DNA of 64,000 nt from Pochonia chlamydosporia 170. Taxonomy: Eukaryota > Ascomycota > Sordariomycetes > Hypocreales > Clavicipitaceae. This document shows positions 21,892-34,051 of this stretch, piece by piece; position 1 is the first letter of the stretch; each line of letters begins with the position of its first letter. The translations under genes were made by a program, and so were the position numbers. The DNA lies in NCBI RefSeq assembly GCF_001653235.2, contig NC_035793.1, forward strand, positions 496,001 through 560,000, in the 5' to 3' direction. The notes below the pieces were generated by a model, which was given only the letters and a program-made list of their open reading frames with translations, was not told the origin of the DNA and searched no databases.

Positions 21892-22024
21892 TAGTCTTTG
21901 GGAAAATGTTATTTGCCCATTTCTAAGTATACACTGACACATCCCAATATATCCCAATGCGCCTCCGCACACAACGCGATATGCGATACCTTTCCCTTGT
22001 TCAAATACTTCTGACCCGCCGCTG
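21892..22024. mobile_element. MITE copy 1, Tc1/mariner-like, degraded left end
   Basis: A 133-bp non-coding element flanked by TA at 21890-21891 and 22025-22026. The left terminus reads TAGTCTTTGG (expected CAGT, one substitution). The right terminus ends GACCCGCCGCTG, an inverted counterpart of CAGT plus a G-rich run. The internal block ACAACGCGATATGCGATACC is shared with copies at 37173-37293 and 61897-62031. CAGT...ACTG ends, a TA duplication and subterminal GTATTTGAA-type sequence are Tc1/mariner features. Confidence 0.85.
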
Positions 22025-22670
22025 TAGATGCGGGTATTTAAATCTCCTTGGGTTGTCGTTATGTTTCCATGCGCTCTGCGTTCTTACACTACCTCTGTCT
22101 GAATGCTAACGCCTGAACAAGACGTGAACAGGCTGTTGATTGTTATTCCCTTCCAATGAGATAAAGGCGTTTTTTTAATACCAGATTGTTACTTGGAGTT
22201 GCCAATCGTCGTTCACTTGCTGCAGCTTTGTCTCGTCTCACCCTACTTCCTCGAAAGCTACAATTTGTTCTGCTCCCGAGACACGTTGCACACTTGACTG
22301 TGGGTGTGCTAAGAAAGTCAAGGTGACCAGGGTCGTGCAAGTTATATATTGCATGAATATACTTAACCCAATGAGTCTCTCTGCTTTGTTCAAGTTGTAT
22401 GGCGGCACGAGATAACACCTGCTTGCGACTTGCCTGCAGGCGTTCAGGGTCTTCATCAAAGGATGACCATTGTTCAACCTACCCATTCAAGCCTAACTTT
22501 CCAAAGTAAGAGGCGCAGTGCAGTTCGAAATAGCTCTGTTCAACAAATAGATTACCAAACCATATCCAAAGAACTCGTCAACAGCTACGAACCTTTCATG
22601 CAACTTCTAAATTTCCACCACACAACAGCTTTTGAACAACTGTTCGATCCTACTTCATCTTGCCATAGAC

Positions 22671-22680
22671 CATTATATAA
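22671..22680 (+). promoter_or_regulatory. TATA-like element upstream of the 190-aa gene
   Basis: CATTATATAA lies about 150 nt before the ATG at 22828. Its position is suitable for a promoter element; there is no other support. Confidence 0.35.
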
Positions 22681-22827
22681 TGAAATAGTCCTAGAATCCC
22701 GGTAGTCCAGATTCCAAGCACATTTCCCAGTCCCCTTTACTACCATATCTTCACCATTCTGACCACTATCTGCCAAGAGAACATACGCAACAACGAATGC
22801 TGTAATAATCTGGCGCTATACTTCAAG

Positions 22828-23400
22828 ATGAAAAATGTCGCGAAACCAACCCTGAGCTCCAAGGCATACAGGAAACTCCGTTTACTCTTACCCGATTTAA
22901 CGGACGAGGCGACCCACGCAAACATCTACATGAAGTGGTATATGGATGAATCTGACGACAAGGCCACTAAGAAAATCCACCTCGACTACAACTCCAAGTA
23001 TTTCCTCTGCTGGCTTGGATTCACAGAAGAGGCAGCCCAAGCCATGTATGACGAATGGCTCGAAAAGATCGAGGACGACAAATCACCCCAGCTAGCAGAA
23101 AAGTGTTATCGTATTATTTCTGATCGGGAAGTCCCATATGGTCGAGGCCCGTTCACCGAATCGGATTGGGATGGTGCCATGCGGAAACTGGGCATTTCGC
23201 CAGACCTGGTGAAGGAGCTGCGAAAGGAGGAGGAAGATTTCTGTGTCCAACCAATGAATAAAGCTTATGATACGATTTCGGAATGGCTTGGATTCCGCGT
23301 TGTCAATAGCAGGTACGAACTTGAACAAATTGAGAAGGCCCTTGAAAATTTCCGGGAAGACTTGCTAGAAGACAAGTACGAGCACCCACCCAAAGAATGA
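22828..23400 (+). CDS. Hypothetical charged 190-aa protein
   Basis: Single exon, 190 aa, no family recognised. The sequence is mostly helical and charged with short predicted helices (EEAAQAMYDEWLEKIEDD, DLVKELRKEEEDF, ELEQIEKALENFREDLLED). It has no signal peptide, membrane segment or cysteine pattern. Two aromatic-rich repeats resemble each other loosely: FLCWLGFTEEAAQAMYDEW and AYDTISEWLGFRVVNSRYEL. The length of the open frame, ordinary amino-acid balance and an upstream TATA-like element support a real gene. It lies beside a MITE-containing gap next to the HET gene, a setting typical of lineage-restricted genes. Confidence 0.6.
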   Translation: MKNVAKPTLSSKAYRKLRLLLPDLTDEATHANIYMKWYMDESDDKATKKIHLDYNSKYFLCWLGFTEEAAQAMYDEWLEKIEDDKSPQLAEKCYRIISDREVPYGRGPFTESDWDGAMRKLGISPDLVKELRKEEEDFCVQPMNKAYDTISEWLGFRVVNSRYELEQIEKALENFREDLLEDKYEHPPKE

Positions 23401-23960
23401 GCTAGGAGAGATTGTCTTGTCAAAACTGACCTATCCCTCCCCATCTTCATTTCTTTCAAAAGCAGTACCATTTTTACATTAGGGTGTGACTTCACACGAT
23501 CGTTCTGAAGAAATTTATCAAAATTTTAGTTTATATAGGATAGAACACAACTTGATGAATTCTTACATTTCCGTTCACAATGGCCTAGGCCCACTTAACT
23601 CATTGTCTGCACGGGTCGGGGATGTATATTCGTTTGAGCTAGCAAGGTCTCCGGAGAAAATGATACTATTCTATCCTAAATGTATAGTTTTTACAGCTTA
23701 TAACCGAAAGGAAAAAGATTAAAGTCTGAAAATAATTTGAAAGTGCCAAGATCCGTGGCATTAATGATGCCGCTACCTCATCATCCTTATGTTGTAGGGT
23801 AAGTTGCAGGAACTCGAGCGCACCAGGCAAGGCCAGCCCCACCCTCATCGTTTTATCGATAAGATATTTTTTTTTGGCGCCTCTCATGTCTGGCGAAGTT
23901 CTGGTGATGTTGGACAAACCATTCTGTACTCAGCCGTCACTTGCAACCGAACCCGTCACG
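23401..23960. other. Intergenic, orphan gene to DBP4
   Basis: A/T-rich 3' flank of the orphan gene, then the DBP4 promoter. No gene recognised. Confidence 0.5.
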
Positions 23961-26421
23961 ATGGCTAGTAGGACACCAGGGCGGCAGTTGAAGCCGAAAA
24001 GGCAAAATAAACCGGATTCACGACAGGAGAAGAGAAAGCGAGACCAAGAGGATCTGCAGAAATTGGAACAGGCAGTGATTGTCCTTGTGAGTTGCTGATT
24101 CCCGCCCTCGACTTTGACAACATTGCACTCTTGTGCGCTAACAACGAAATCTCGTTGCGGTGTAGGACCCAAAGTCTACAGAAATCAAAAACTTTTCCGA
24201 TCTTCCTCTCACAGAGGCCACCACCTCTGGGCTCAAGGCCTCGCACTTTCAGACCCTCACCGAAGTTCAACAGCAGGCCATCCCACTCGCCCTCAAGGGA
24301 AACGACGTGCTCGGCGCGGCCAAGACTGGTAGTGGCAAGACTCTGGCATTCTTGATCCCAGTATTAGAGAAATTATATCGAGCGCAATGGACGGAATTCG
24401 ACGGCCTCGGCGCCTTGATCATCTCTCCGACTCGTGAGCTCGCGGTGCAAATTTTCCAAGTCCTTCGCAAGATTGGTCGCTACCATGCCTTCTCGGCCGG
24501 ACTGGTGATTGGCGGCAAGAATTTAAAAGAGGAGGCGGAGCGACTGGACCGAATGAACATTTTGGTCTGCACGCCTGGTCGCATGCTGCAGCATTTGGAT
24601 CAAACAGCGGGTTTCGATGCGAATAATTTACAAATCCTGGTCTTGGATGAAGCAGATCGAATCATGGACATGGGGTTTCAGTCTGCAGTTGATGCGCTTG
24701 TAGAGCACTTACCCAAGTCTAGACAAACGCTCATGTTCAGTGCGACCCAAAGCAAGAAGGTATCCGACCTCGCCAGATTGAGTCTCAAAGAACCCGAATA
24801 CGTCTCAGTCCACGAGGCGGCTGCGAGCGCGACCCCGACAAACCTACAACAACACTACATCACAACTCCCTTACCCGAGAAACTCGATACACTATACGGC
24901 TTCCTCAAATCAAACTTGAAGAGCAAAATCATTGTTTTCCTGAGCTCAGGAAAACAAGTCCGATTCGTCTACGAAAGCTTTCGCCACCTTCAACCAGGTA
25001 TTCCCCTGCTACACCTTCATGGCCGACAAAAGCAATTGGCCCGCCTCGAAATCACATCCCGATTCACTGCGGCCAAACACTCTTGTTTGTTCGCCACGGA
25101 TGTCGTAGCGCGAGGCATTGATTTCCCAGCCGTCGATTGGGTCATTCAAGCAGATTGCCCCGAAGACGTAGACACATACATTCACCGCGTCGGACGTACA
25201 GCAAGATATCAGAGCAACGGCCGAGCTGTGCTATTCCTGGATCCCAGCGAAGAAACCGGCATGATCAAGCGACTGGAGCAAAAGAAGATCCCCATCCAAA
25301 GAGTCAACGTCAAAGAAAAAAAGAAGAAGAGCATTAAGAACGACCTTCAGAACATGTGTTTCCAAAACCCGGACCTCAAATACCTCGGCCAAAAGGCCTT
25401 CATCAGTTACGCCCGCTCAATCCACCTCCAAAAAGACAAAGAGGTCTTCAAACTCAACAAACTCGACCTCGACGCATTTGCCTCTGGTCTCGGACTCCCT
25501 GGCACTCCCCAGATTAAATTCCACAAAGGTAACGACATCAAAAAGATCAAGAACGCCCCTAGAGACGGCATGTCCAGCGGCTCCGAATCCGACATGGACC
25601 TCGACGGCGCATACGACAAGACCAAAAAGAAGGACAAGAAATCCGAAGTCCGCACCAAGTATGACAAAATGTTTGAGCGAACAAATCAAGACGTCCTGTC
25701 GAGCCACTACGCCAAACTCGTTGTGGACGGCGGTAACGAATCCGAGTCCGACGATGAGTTCCTATCCGTCAAGCGCCGCCTCAACGATGATGATCTCGAC
25801 GCCGAGATCCAAAAGGGCCACATTTCCAACACAAAGGTCCTACATGGGCTCGGCGGCGAGGAGCCTTACGTTATTGATTCAAAGCGTCGCGAAAAGGCTC
25901 TTCAATCAAAGAAGAAAATGCTCAAGTTCAAGGGTGCTCCCACGAAACTCGTTTTCGACGAGGACGGCAACTCCCACGAGATATACGAGCTACAAGATGA
26001 AGATGACTTCAGGCAAGCAGGTCCAGCGGACGAACAGCGCCAGAAATTCGTGGAAAGCGAGTCCACTAAAGTCAAGGAAGCCGATATCGACGATAAGCAG
26101 CTTGCTAAGCAGAAGAAGCGAGAGAAGCGAGAGAAACGGAAAGCCAGAGAGCGCGGGGAGGCAGATGCCGATGAGGCACCTATGCTGGCTGACGCGGCAG
26201 ATGGTGAGGATCCTTTGGCGTTATTACGATCGTTGCCTACAGCCGGTGGTGCAGAATCAGACGAGGAGCCGCCTAAGAAGAGAGCGAAGAAGTGGTTCGA
26301 GGATGATGATGACGCGGAAAAGAAGAGTGGGAAGAAGAAGGGCAAGGTGTTCCAGGTTACGGACGAGCCGGAGACGTTGGAGGATTTGGAGGCTCTGGCA
26401 ACGGGATTGCTGGACGGCTGA
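23961..26421 (+). CDS. DBP4: ATP-dependent RNA helicase DBP4 (DEAD-box, ribosome biogenesis)
   Basis: Two exons: 23961-24086 and 24166-26421, giving 793 aa. The basic N-terminus precedes an [14 protein letters not shown]-motif region. Then come motif I AKTGSGKT (Lys near 100), Ia PTRELA, GG/TPGR, II VLDEAD (about 203-206), III SAT, ARGIDFP and motif [10 protein letters not shown] (about 382). [29 protein letters not shown] and [18 protein letters not shown] are the DBP4 subfamily linker. The last 300 residues are Lys/Glu/Asp-rich, with coiled-coil [16 protein letters not shown]. Yeast Dbp4/Hca4 acts in the nucleolus in U14 snoRNA release and early 18S processing; this gene is very likely its orthologue. 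The start is fixed by [15 protein letters not shown], which resembles the usual basic head. Confidence 0.95.
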
Positions 26422-26681
26422 GTGTATATACCCGCTGGAGAATAATGTATATGACAATAAATGGACTAACGTTACCATGTTTGAGAATCACCAGTGAATG
26501 AATCGTATTTATGTAGCCAAGCTATCTACGCTCGTTATCTACTTGTTCCCACCAAGCTAAAATAATCCAATCCTTGCGCCGTACACCATGCTATTCCCGC
26601 TTCCATAATGACCACTTGTCTGACTCCATTCCACTACCCTGATCATGCTGACTCGAATATGCCTCGCATTTGTGGAAATGC

Positions 26682-29600
26682 CTAGTAGTATGCACTTCCG
26701 TTTCTGTCCTCAAGATCCAACTCGACATTAAATCCATACAGCCTCACCCTATAGAAACAGGTATGATTCTCCGCGCCATAATTACTAACCGCCCTCACGA
26801 CCACGCGGTCCGTATGCGCCCCCAGAGCAAGCAGCTCGCTACTCAATCTGTGCACATGCACTCCATCGTGCAACTCGGCTCCCTCATACACGAACTGACT
26901 GATCTTGACGAATGCAGACGGAAAGTCGGGCGGTGTAAAGTTCCAGTCGCTTTCATCATCGGGGAAGTAGACGGAGCCAAAGTCGAGGATTCGTTCGCGG
27001 ACATCGGAGTTGAGTACCTCGGCCCACACTTCGATGGATCTCGGTCTCGCACCAGGTTGGGTAGTACCGCCTGGGAGGATGTGTTCGATGACAAGGTGTT
27101 GCGGGATGATGGAGTGGTGGAGTTGCACGGAGAGGGTTGCGCCGTGAGGATTACCGCGGTGGTTTACAGATCGTGCTGCGCACCAGCAATCGCCTTCGTC
27201 TTCCCATGATTCGAGGGCAGCAAGAGGTGGACGGGCGGCTGATCCGCGCCAACCCTGCTCGTATTGTTCGGGGGTGATTGCCCTGCCTTTGGGGTCCCAG
27301 GTGGCAGAGGTGAGTCTGGGGTCGACTTTGGCGCCAGACCCGGTGGCGAAGTAGTTGACTTGGTTGCGGAGTTCGGTGTCCCAGTGGCTGTGGATTTTAC
27401 CACGGGCCATGGCCTCGAGGTTGATGTCGGCGAGGGCTTTGCGAATGAGGGTGTTCACTAGAGTCGTGACATCTGCTCGGCTCATGCCGTGGGTGAGGTC
27501 TTTGGTGGCGATGTCGACGGCTTTTTGGACTAGTTGTTGCATTCGTGGCTGCAAATCGTCGAGTTCGGCCTTGAGCCTGGTCGCCAAGCTTGAGAGCTCG
27601 TTTCTGATATGGCGCAGGAACTCTTCTCGCGGAACAAACTTCCCGCCGTTTTGGTCCTTGTCCTGGGCTCTTTGGGCGAGTCGCTCGTTGACAAGCCTGG
27701 TGAGTCGGTCTTCAAACTCTTTCTGCGATAGAGCGGGCTTGATTTGATCGACTGCTGTTCCGACCATCTGCGCAATCTTGTCGTCGTTGTCTTTCACCCA
27801 CTTATCCCAGAATGTGGTCATCTTGCGACTCATCCTATCTTCTAGCCCAGATACAGTGAGATTAAGTTTCCCTGTAAATGCTGGATCCCGTACTAGTCGG
27901 GATGTGATGGCGCTCCATTGTCGGTCGGAGGACACGGCATACTCGTTTCCAACCTTGTCGAAGGCCATAAATCCACCATCTGCATGTATCAGATCCCTCA
28001 GCGCATGCCAAAACTCCTCTGAAATGACAGGTCGTCCATCTCTCAGTTCCATGTGCACAATAGAAGGAAGAACAGTCTCCAACTTTTGGATAGAGGCATC
28101 GTGAATCTTTCCTGATCTTTTGAGTGACAAGAACTCTTCTTCCATGCGGTTGATGAAGTGTTGGAGTTTGTCTCTTGACGAATCGTCGTCGTCCCATAGA
28201 TCGTCAATATCGACCCACCGGTTCCGCCTCGGCCATGTTACGGTTGGAATCAAGTCGCTGATTCTATATCGCATGTCGTCAAAAGCCTGCAAAGTTGCTT
28301 CAACAGCATTAGGAGCCCAATCGCGGTCTGTCGATCCCACTAATTGAGTCGCGAGGGCAAATGCTGCCACAAATGCCAGCGCGCCTGCTAATATATGTGG
28401 GAGGAATCCAAACACTGATGACAAACGATCCCAAAGCCCATCGGGTATAATGAAATGAACGAGCTCCATAATCCAATCCAGGATCACCTGGATTAACCAT
28501 GCGATTCCTCTGATGTAAGTCATTGGGTTAAGGAATCGCAAAGCACTGGAAAACTTGGGACGTCCCCTCCTCCCATCGGTCCCATCATCCACGTAGGATT
28601 GCCTTCTGCTTGTGAAAGGCCAAAGAGATGTTAGCCACAGCCACCGTTGTTCGCTGCGTAGCCGGGCTCCCTCAGCTTCCTCTCGCTGTCTCTCGAGCGC
28701 GAGTTCGGCCTCCGCTGCGTTGATATCTCTCCGTACCATTGCATCAAATTCGCTTTCGTCACTTGGGTATCGTCTGCCCAAACTGAACGGGCTGCTGCTT
28801 ACCAAAAACTTGGCCTGAGAAATCAAGTTTGAGAAATTGGAGGTCGCATTCGCTCGGTTAAGCCATCGACCATTATCTGAGTCCTCCTCGTCAGATTCTG
28901 TATCTCGGCGGCCTTCTCGATGTCGGCTACGAGCGGTTCTTGACTCCGATGTGGAATTTTGTGCACGTCCTGACTGGCTCTCGAACGCAATCCTATTAGA
29001 AGTCCGGGGTTGTAATCTGGCGTTGGAAATGGATCCTTGTTGTGCTGGCGATGGCCCGCTGACCCGTGTTCGTTGAATCTTATCTCGTGAAACAGGCTGT
29101 GAGCGCTTGGGGGCTGGAGTGTTGGTCTTTCCGATGGCTCTAGGTTTCTGCGGTCTGATGAGCTCGTCTTCTTCTTCAATTTCCTCTCGTTCCTCTTCGG
29201 TAGCATCGTCATCAGCTTCGCCTTCCTCCTCCTCCTCGTCTTCTTCTACTTGTGGTTCAAGCCGAGGCTGTATAGCGGTTTGTCTTGGCGGTGGCCGCCG
29301 AGGAGGCGCGCGTAGCGGCGATGGCCCAACGGTCGACTTTGCCGGTCCCTTGTAGCCGTTTTGAGGTTGCTTGACCAAGTCCACTTCATCCTCACTAACC
29401 ATGGGACGTCGCATGTTCCGCGCTGAGCGTCGAGGACCGTCGTTGGTAGAGGCAGACTCTACTGAAACGTCTCGGCGTAACACTGGCTGCTGGGATACTG
29501 GAGCCCTAGGTGTCGAACTTATCGTTGCATCACCGTAGAAGTCACTCTCAATCCCAAAACTCCTCGCGTCATCGGCGTCACTGCCCTCCAACCGGGGATT

Positions 29601-30105
29601 CCTTAGCGATAGCAACGGGCGTGTCATTGGCCCGACATTTGACGGACCAGAGAGATCTAAGAAATGTTAGATATATCCAACTGCATGATGATACTATGAT
29701 CTTACAAGAAGGTAGGTGTGGTGGTCGCATCAACTGGCCACCAGCCAGTTCATCCGGCTCTGGCTCAGCAATTTTAGGTTTCTGTGGCTCTTTTTGTGAT
29801 GGCAAGGATTCACCTCGCCCGCCTTGATCATTTTGCTGTTCCTCGTTATTTACACCAGGCGGTACTAAAACATGTCTGACCGCAGTGCCGATATCTCGAG
29901 GCTCTTCCTCCGTTTGGCCGTGGGTTGGCCGTGTGGGCATGGGTTCAACCTCTGCGCCATATGAGTACTGCCTCCTGGAGCTAGGAGTTCCTTGCAAGGG
30001 GGGCAAGTTGGGCTTTTGAAAAGTAATGGGGTTTTGGTATGACAGCGTGTCGGGCTCTCTGACAGAGAACCTCGGCTGCCGTCGACGGCTTGGTCGAGGT
30101 GGCAT
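26682..30105 (-). CDS. SUN-domain inner nuclear membrane protein (Sad1/UNC-84 family)
   Basis: Minus strand, two exons: 30105-29706 and 29656-26682, giving 1124 aa. The N-terminal half is long, disordered and Arg/Ser/Pro-rich with an acidic stretch (VEEDEEEEEGEADDD), consistent with a nucleoplasmic domain. Hydrophobic segments follow (NPMTYIRGIAWLIQVILDWI and HILAGALAFVAAFALATQ), then a perinuclear coiled region. The C-terminal SUN domain begins near residue 930: ARSVNHRGNPHGATLSVQ, PQHLVIEHILPGG, RSIEVWAEVLN and the closing CFYRVRLYGF. SUN proteins pair with KASH partners to form LINC bridges that tether nuclei and telomeres to the cytoskeleton. The 49-nt intron joins PHLPSYLSGPSN in frame. 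Confidence 0.92.
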
Positions 30106-32215
30106 TTGGAGGTTGGTGAGAAAAACAAGGTGATGATCAAAAGTAGTATAAAGCGAGTAGAGTTGGTATGGAAGGATTCAGATTATTGGGAGGCGGCTTG
30201 GGGCGGTCTTTATGAGATGGAAGTGAGTCGTTGTTGAGGTGAAGAAGCTCAGATCATGAGCAACCCGGCGTAACAGAGCAGCTAATCTCGAGCCATGAAA
30301 GAGAGACGAACAGCTCAAACAGAGTCTTTGTCTGGCAATTATCGGATATAAATTCACTTGTTTGACAAACGGGACCGTGCAATTGCCGTCGTCAACAAAG
30401 AGCATCTTGCTGTGAGGTTCCGTCAAGTAAGAACATGGCGCAGCTGGTGAAGAAGGTTGGCGCCAGTGAATCGAAAGGAAAATTGGGGACTGATTCTATG
30501 AAATGTCGTGCCCGCGGACTTGAGATGAATATGAACGGTCAATGCTGGGTATAAAAAGTAAAAAGCAAATAAGAAATAAGTGTTCTGGTGTAGATTTGGT
30601 GATGCCTTGAACTTCACTGTTGTTTTGTTGCGTTTCGCTGATGCTCTGTCAACGCGCTGTCACTCAGAGGCGTGTCGCGCCCGAAGATTAAGCGGCGCAA
30701 ACGACACGGGGGGTGGCGAGATCACGTGCTGGCGTGGAAATCTAGCGTGTTCAACTGGTCTGGTGGCGCTGGCCTTGGCGATGCGTGTAGAGCTTGGCTT
30801 AAGTCGAAAACATGCGCGCCAATTAGAAGCTCAAATCTATACTATTGCTCTTCTCTGGTGCTTTTGATTGTGATGGAATTTTATTTCCGCTGACGTGTTC
30901 TTCGATATTCCAAATTTTTCATGGGCCATCTCCTCAGTTCATGGTTAGATACCAGATCATTTCCGTGAATGGGTTGTGGATGGGCCATCTTCAGCAGTAG
31001 ATCGACAATGCTTGTTCGTCAAGTCCATACCGCCTTTTGTGCCAGTAATTCAGATTATGGCTGGGTGCAATGGTATTATGAACTGAGTGTCTGGGTACTC
31101 CGTACCTAGGTTTGAAGACTTTTCTTGCAACAAATCGCAGGAAGACTATAGTGGCAACGTGCAATGGCTGCTAGTACTTTAGTCGGACGTTTGACTAGTG
31201 GCTTGTAATATTCACTTTAAATTGGATGGAATGATGAACGCCATGTTTGCCGTGCACCAAACGACCTTTGTTGGGAGCACGAAGGTTGGAGGGAAAACTG
31301 TGCCATGTATCACAAATGCGCCCCACAGCCAATTTGTTTTAGAGTCAAGAATGATGAGAACCAGATCAAAGCATGGGGTGCATTGAGCAATAGGCATTCA
31401 AGAAATGACAGTGTATTCTGCCAGGATTCAAATATTCAACTTAAAATTCTTCAGGGCTGCTCATCGTCAACAGTCTGTTCCAGGACCAAGTGACACCTAA
31501 TATGAACGAGGGAATAGTACCAAGGGCGTGAGACGACGTACTTGATGAAAACACCGCAATGGAGATTGGAAAAGAGGAGCATCTCCATCCCTCCACCAAT
31601 GTTGACGATTCCACGTTTCAAGCTACTTGGCTTTCTCGGGAACTAAAACGACCTGGTACTGGTACGTGGTATCCATGCAAGATAGCAGTCTTACTTAGGT
31701 ATTTTGCGCATTCCGTAGTCCATCCATTGTGTCTGTCGCCTGGTTATTCGTCGCACAACTGGCCCACGTGTGGCACTCCTGTCGTCACTTCGTCAATCAA
31801 TTAGTCTAATTTTACTACCTGAGCAAGGGTTTGTTTGATAGGCACTCTGACTTCCGTCATAATCGAGGCCCTCCTCCAGTCTCCCGCCTTCTGCCTCCTT
31901 TAGATGAAATTTTCTCTTTTCATCCATCATCCTGCTCCCAGCTCTCTTGCCTCCGAATCTTTCACCGTGTCGCTCCCGAATAGCTTCAAACGCACTCGTC
32001 GAGTGCTTGCTTTCTCTCCGTGGTCAACGAGAGCGCCAATTCGACGATCCACTTGGACCCAAGCTGCATCTGTACTCGGAATCTCCACGTCAAGTTTCTG
32101 GCACTGCCCCTCCTTGGCTTTCTCAGGGAGCTTGTCAGTACCCCGCCAAAACTTCGTTTCCTCCCGTACCATTGCCTTTCGTCCAAATCTTGCAACAGTC
32201 GATAAGTCTGTCAAA
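30106..32215. other. Intergenic, divergent SUN and UGE genes
   Basis: A 2.1 kb shared upstream region. It includes GTACTCCGTAC at 31095-31105 and a strongly pyrimidine-rich leader (31860-32215) before the epimerase start. No gene is supported; reading frames inside 30580-31800 are short and without motifs. Confidence 0.55.
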
Positions 32216-33891
32216 ATGCCTGTTGGAACCATCCTCGTCACCGGGTAAGTTGCCATGACCCAAAACTGCCATTCTGTTGCTTTATTTCCACGCCCAACCC
32301 AAATTCGCAAGATGGCCACCATCGTGGGCCAGCGCTCTGACCCCGCCAAAGCTGCCGTCCTGCATTTCATTGAGACCTGCCAGCTAACTTGAGCCGACTT
32401 ACTTCTGCAGTGGCACGGGCTACATCGGATCTTTCACCACCTTGGCCCTTCTTCAGAACGGCTATGATGTCGTGATCGTCGACAATGGCTACAATAGCGA
32501 ACAGCAGGAGGAAATCCTCAAGCGCATTCACTTGCTCTGTGGTCGCACACCTGCGCTTGAAACGGTAGATATCAGAAGAAAGGCCGACCTCGACGCGGTT
32601 TTCGCCAAGTATCCTGCGATTGACAGCGTAATTCACTTTGCCGCCCTCAAAGTAAGCATATTTCCCGTCTCCATCACTCCTTGGCCATGACACACTTTGG
32701 GTATTGACTGATCTCGTATAGGCCGTTGGGGAGTCTGGCAGGATACCACTCGAGTACTACGATGTCAATGTTGCTGGCACCGTTAAGCTTCTCGAATGCA
32801 TGCGAGACAATGGCGTTACCAACATCGTCTTTTCCTCATCCGCTACCGTCTACGGCGATGCAACCCGTTTCGAAAACATGATTCCTATTCCCGAACATTG
32901 CCCAAGGGACGCTACAAACACCTATGGTCGCACCAAAGCCATGGTTGAGGATATCATCACCGACTTTATCACTAATCAAAGGACTGACAGAACGCCGTCA
33001 AAGACAAGTGAGGAGGCCAAGCAGAAGATGACCGAACAGGAGAGAGCCCTGCTGGAGAAGGCTGAGCAGGAAAAAGCCGAGCAGGAAAGGGCCGAGAAGG
33101 AGGCAATCGAGAAAAATGTGCTTAAGCTCAAAAGCCTCAATTGGGAGAAGGTTGAGGAGCCAACGGGCCAGATGCCCAAGAAGCCAGCGCCTAAGCCCTT
33201 TACGGACTGGAATGCTGCGCTGCTTCGATACTTCAACCCCTGCGGTGCTCACCCAAGTGGCATCATGGGTGAAGATCCAAGTGGAAAGCCTAACAACCTG
33301 CTGCCCATTCTAGGTAAAGCTGCCATTCGCCAGCTCGAAGAACCTCCCAAGGGAGAGACCGAGATAGAGAAACAGGCAAGAGAAAAACGAAACACGATAT
33401 GGGTCTTTGGCAACGGTGAGTGTGAAATTGCAGTCGAGTAGTAACCTCCTGACTAACAACCTTCAGAGTACCCAGAGGAGCGTTCACCCGATCGAACTTG
33501 CCTCCGTGACTACATTCATGTCATGGATCTCGCCCTTGGCCATATTGCCGCCCTCAAGTACCTCCGTGAAAATAAACCCGGCGTCAAGGCCTGGAACTTG
33601 GGCTCAGGAACAGGCACAAGCGTCTTAGGGATGATCAAAGCGTTCAGCCGTGTCGTATACGGCAACGACAAACAGCTGCTGCATTACGAGGTTGCTGCTG
33701 CCCGACCAGGTGACGTGGTTGACCTCACGGCTAATCCGACCCTAGCCAACAAGGAGCTCAACTGGAAGACGGAGATTTCGATCGACAGGGCATGCGAAGA
33801 CCTGTGGCGGTGGGCGAAGAATAACCCGGAAGGTTACGCACAGCAGCCCCCGGCTGAGTTTCTTGAGAAGATTAAGACTCCCTCTTCCTAG
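32216..33891 (+). CDS. UDP-glucose 4-epimerase with charged insertion
   Basis: Four exons: 32216-32244, 32411-32651, 32722-33415 and 33467-33891, giving 462 aa. It is a short-chain dehydrogenase-fold enzyme interconverting UDP-glucose and UDP-galactose with bound NAD. Seen: MPVGTILVTGGTGYIGS (Rossmann loop at 10-16), IDSVIHFAALKAVGES, VFSSSATVYG, catalytic Y158-x3-K162 in TYGRTK, LLRYFNPCGAHPSG, and CLRDYIHVMDLA. Between the catalytic region and LLRYFNP lies a roughly 70-residue insertion (about 178-250), full of Glu/Lys/Ala heptad-like repeats, which normal GalE/GAL10 epimerases lack. The insertion is in the same exon and in frame, so it is translated unless an internal intron was missed. 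The start follows CAAAATG at the end of a pyrimidine-rich leader; an in-frame ATG at 31904 adds 104 residues of unlikely protein. Confidence 0.93.
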
Positions 33892-34051
33892 AGAGACTTT
33901 GGAAAACACGCAGGAACGGACGGGGATTTACAAGATGAACACTATAATGACGGTACAGCTTAGACTGCAGACGAGCCAAAGGTGGCTATTTGAAATTACA
34001 AAAGTCGAATATTTACTACATGATAGATTTGAACTTTTGCTTCCCTCCCAT

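Larger units (their letters stand above)
20296..22827. other. Gene-poor 2.5 kb region with a MITE
   Basis: Upstream of the HET gene and of the orphan 190-aa gene. It holds a TATA-like tract at 20490-20498, a MITE at 21892-22024, and a TATA-like tract at 22671-22680. ORFs such as 21372-21854 have no recognisable domain and no supporting context. Confidence 0.6.

Noticed and set aside
25478..26497. 339-codon frame overlapping DBP4
   Set aside because: It is a +1-frame shadow of the highly charged DBP4 C-terminus.
31904..32215. In-frame ATG adding 104 residues to the epimerase
   Set aside because: The sequence is a pyrimidine-rich leader; the epimerase starts canonically at MPVGTILVTGG.
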